A stretch of DNA of 5,712 nt from an uncultured Succinatimonas sp. (lineage in GTDB: Bacteria > Pseudomonadota > Gammaproteobacteria > Enterobacterales > Succinivibrionaceae), in assembly GCA_900548485.1 (NCBI GenBank), contig URKL01000135.1:1-5712 (forward strand), read 5' to 3'. The notes beneath the pieces are model-generated. The model saw only the letters and a program-made list of their open reading frames with translations. It ran no database searches and was not told where the DNA came from. A program made the translations under genes and the position numbers. Numbering within the stretch: position 1 is the stretch's first letter; each line of letters starts with the position of its first letter. Positions 5,555 through 5,712 of this stretch are shown one piece after another.

Positions 5555-5712
5555 TTAGAACTCGTAACGAGCACCTATATTAAACTGCCAGCTATTTTCT
5601 AAGTCTCCTCCAAAGCTATGTTCAACATCACACCAAAGCTTAGTGTTTTCTCTAACTGCCAAATCTACGCCCATTCCTACATCATACCAGGTAGAATCTC
5701 CTGAGAAGCTTT
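5555..5712 (-). CDS. Autotransporter outer-membrane β-barrel, C-terminal 51 residues only
   Basis: Read on the minus strand from the window edge, two bases of a split codon are followed by 51 codons and the TAA at 5557-5555. The peptide runs from SFSGDSTWYDVG through MGVDLAVRENTKLWCDVEHSFGGDL to WQFNIGARYEF. Alternating polar and hydrophobic residues, a central ENTKLW…VEHSFGG strand pair, and an obligatory C-terminal Phe after GARYE are typical of the last β-strands of type V secretion (autotransporter) barrels, where the final aromatic residue is the signal for outer-membrane assembly. The barrel threads or anchors a passenger domain that lies, with the rest of the gene, beyond the right edge. 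A Cys in the penultimate strand pair is uncommon in such barrels. A porin-like barrel is a less likely alternative. Confidence 0.82.
   Translation of the reverse strand, partial: SFSGDSTWYDVGMGVDLAVRENTKLWCDVEHSFGGDLENSWQFNIGARYEF

Noticed and set aside
5561..5571. Palindrome CTCGTAACGAG
   Set aside because: It falls within the autotransporter coding region over the conserved C-terminal residues, so the symmetry is most simply explained by codon content.

Overview
The window looks like an AT-rich accessory stretch of a Gram-negative bacterial genome. The Gram-negative call rests on the C-terminal end of an autotransporter-type outer-membrane β-barrel on the minus strand at the right edge, and on an exported esterase with a Sec signal peptide. 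A low-GC, host-associated gammaproteobacterium is a plausible host, but that is a hunch from general protein style and cannot be shown here.

Layout, left to right. (1) Bases 1-893 hold the last three quarters of an IS256-family transposase with all three catalytic acidic residues, followed by what looks like its right terminal repeat (about 899-925). (2) An open frame to 1250 has no good start and no recognised function; it is best read as the 3' remnant of a gene cut by the IS256-type element. (3) An AT-rich spacer (1251-1710) carries two imperfect inverted repeats and a TATAAT box. (4) A secreted HSL-type (GDXG) α/β-hydrolase occupies 1711-2736 and is closed by a perfect 15-bp-stem hairpin. 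(5) A gene-poor spacer (2780-3238) contains three separate inverted repeats. (6) A second, apparently complete insertion sequence of the IS4 superfamily (IS1634-like) spans about 3239-5470, with 11-bp terminal inverted repeats and a 661-aa DDE transposase carrying a perfect YREK signature. (7) A short spacer follows, then the last 51 codons of an autotransporter β-barrel on the minus strand (5555-5712).

The two insertion sequences belong to different families, so the esterase is not the cargo of a simple composite transposon. It is a stand-alone gene with its own promoter candidate and terminator in a region that has collected mobile elements. The most instructive structure is the control region of the second IS (3239-3401). 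A terminator-like hairpin lies just inside the left end. It is followed by an extended -10 promoter, and a perfect 13-bp inverted repeat overlaps that promoter. Transcripts entering from outside could fold the whole repeat, whereas transcripts from the internal promoter would lack its left arm. This resembles the known IS strategy of blocking activation by read-through transcription. A 12-nt core of the repeat also recurs right beside the terminal inverted repeat. I found no convincing undescribed multi-gene system in this window.
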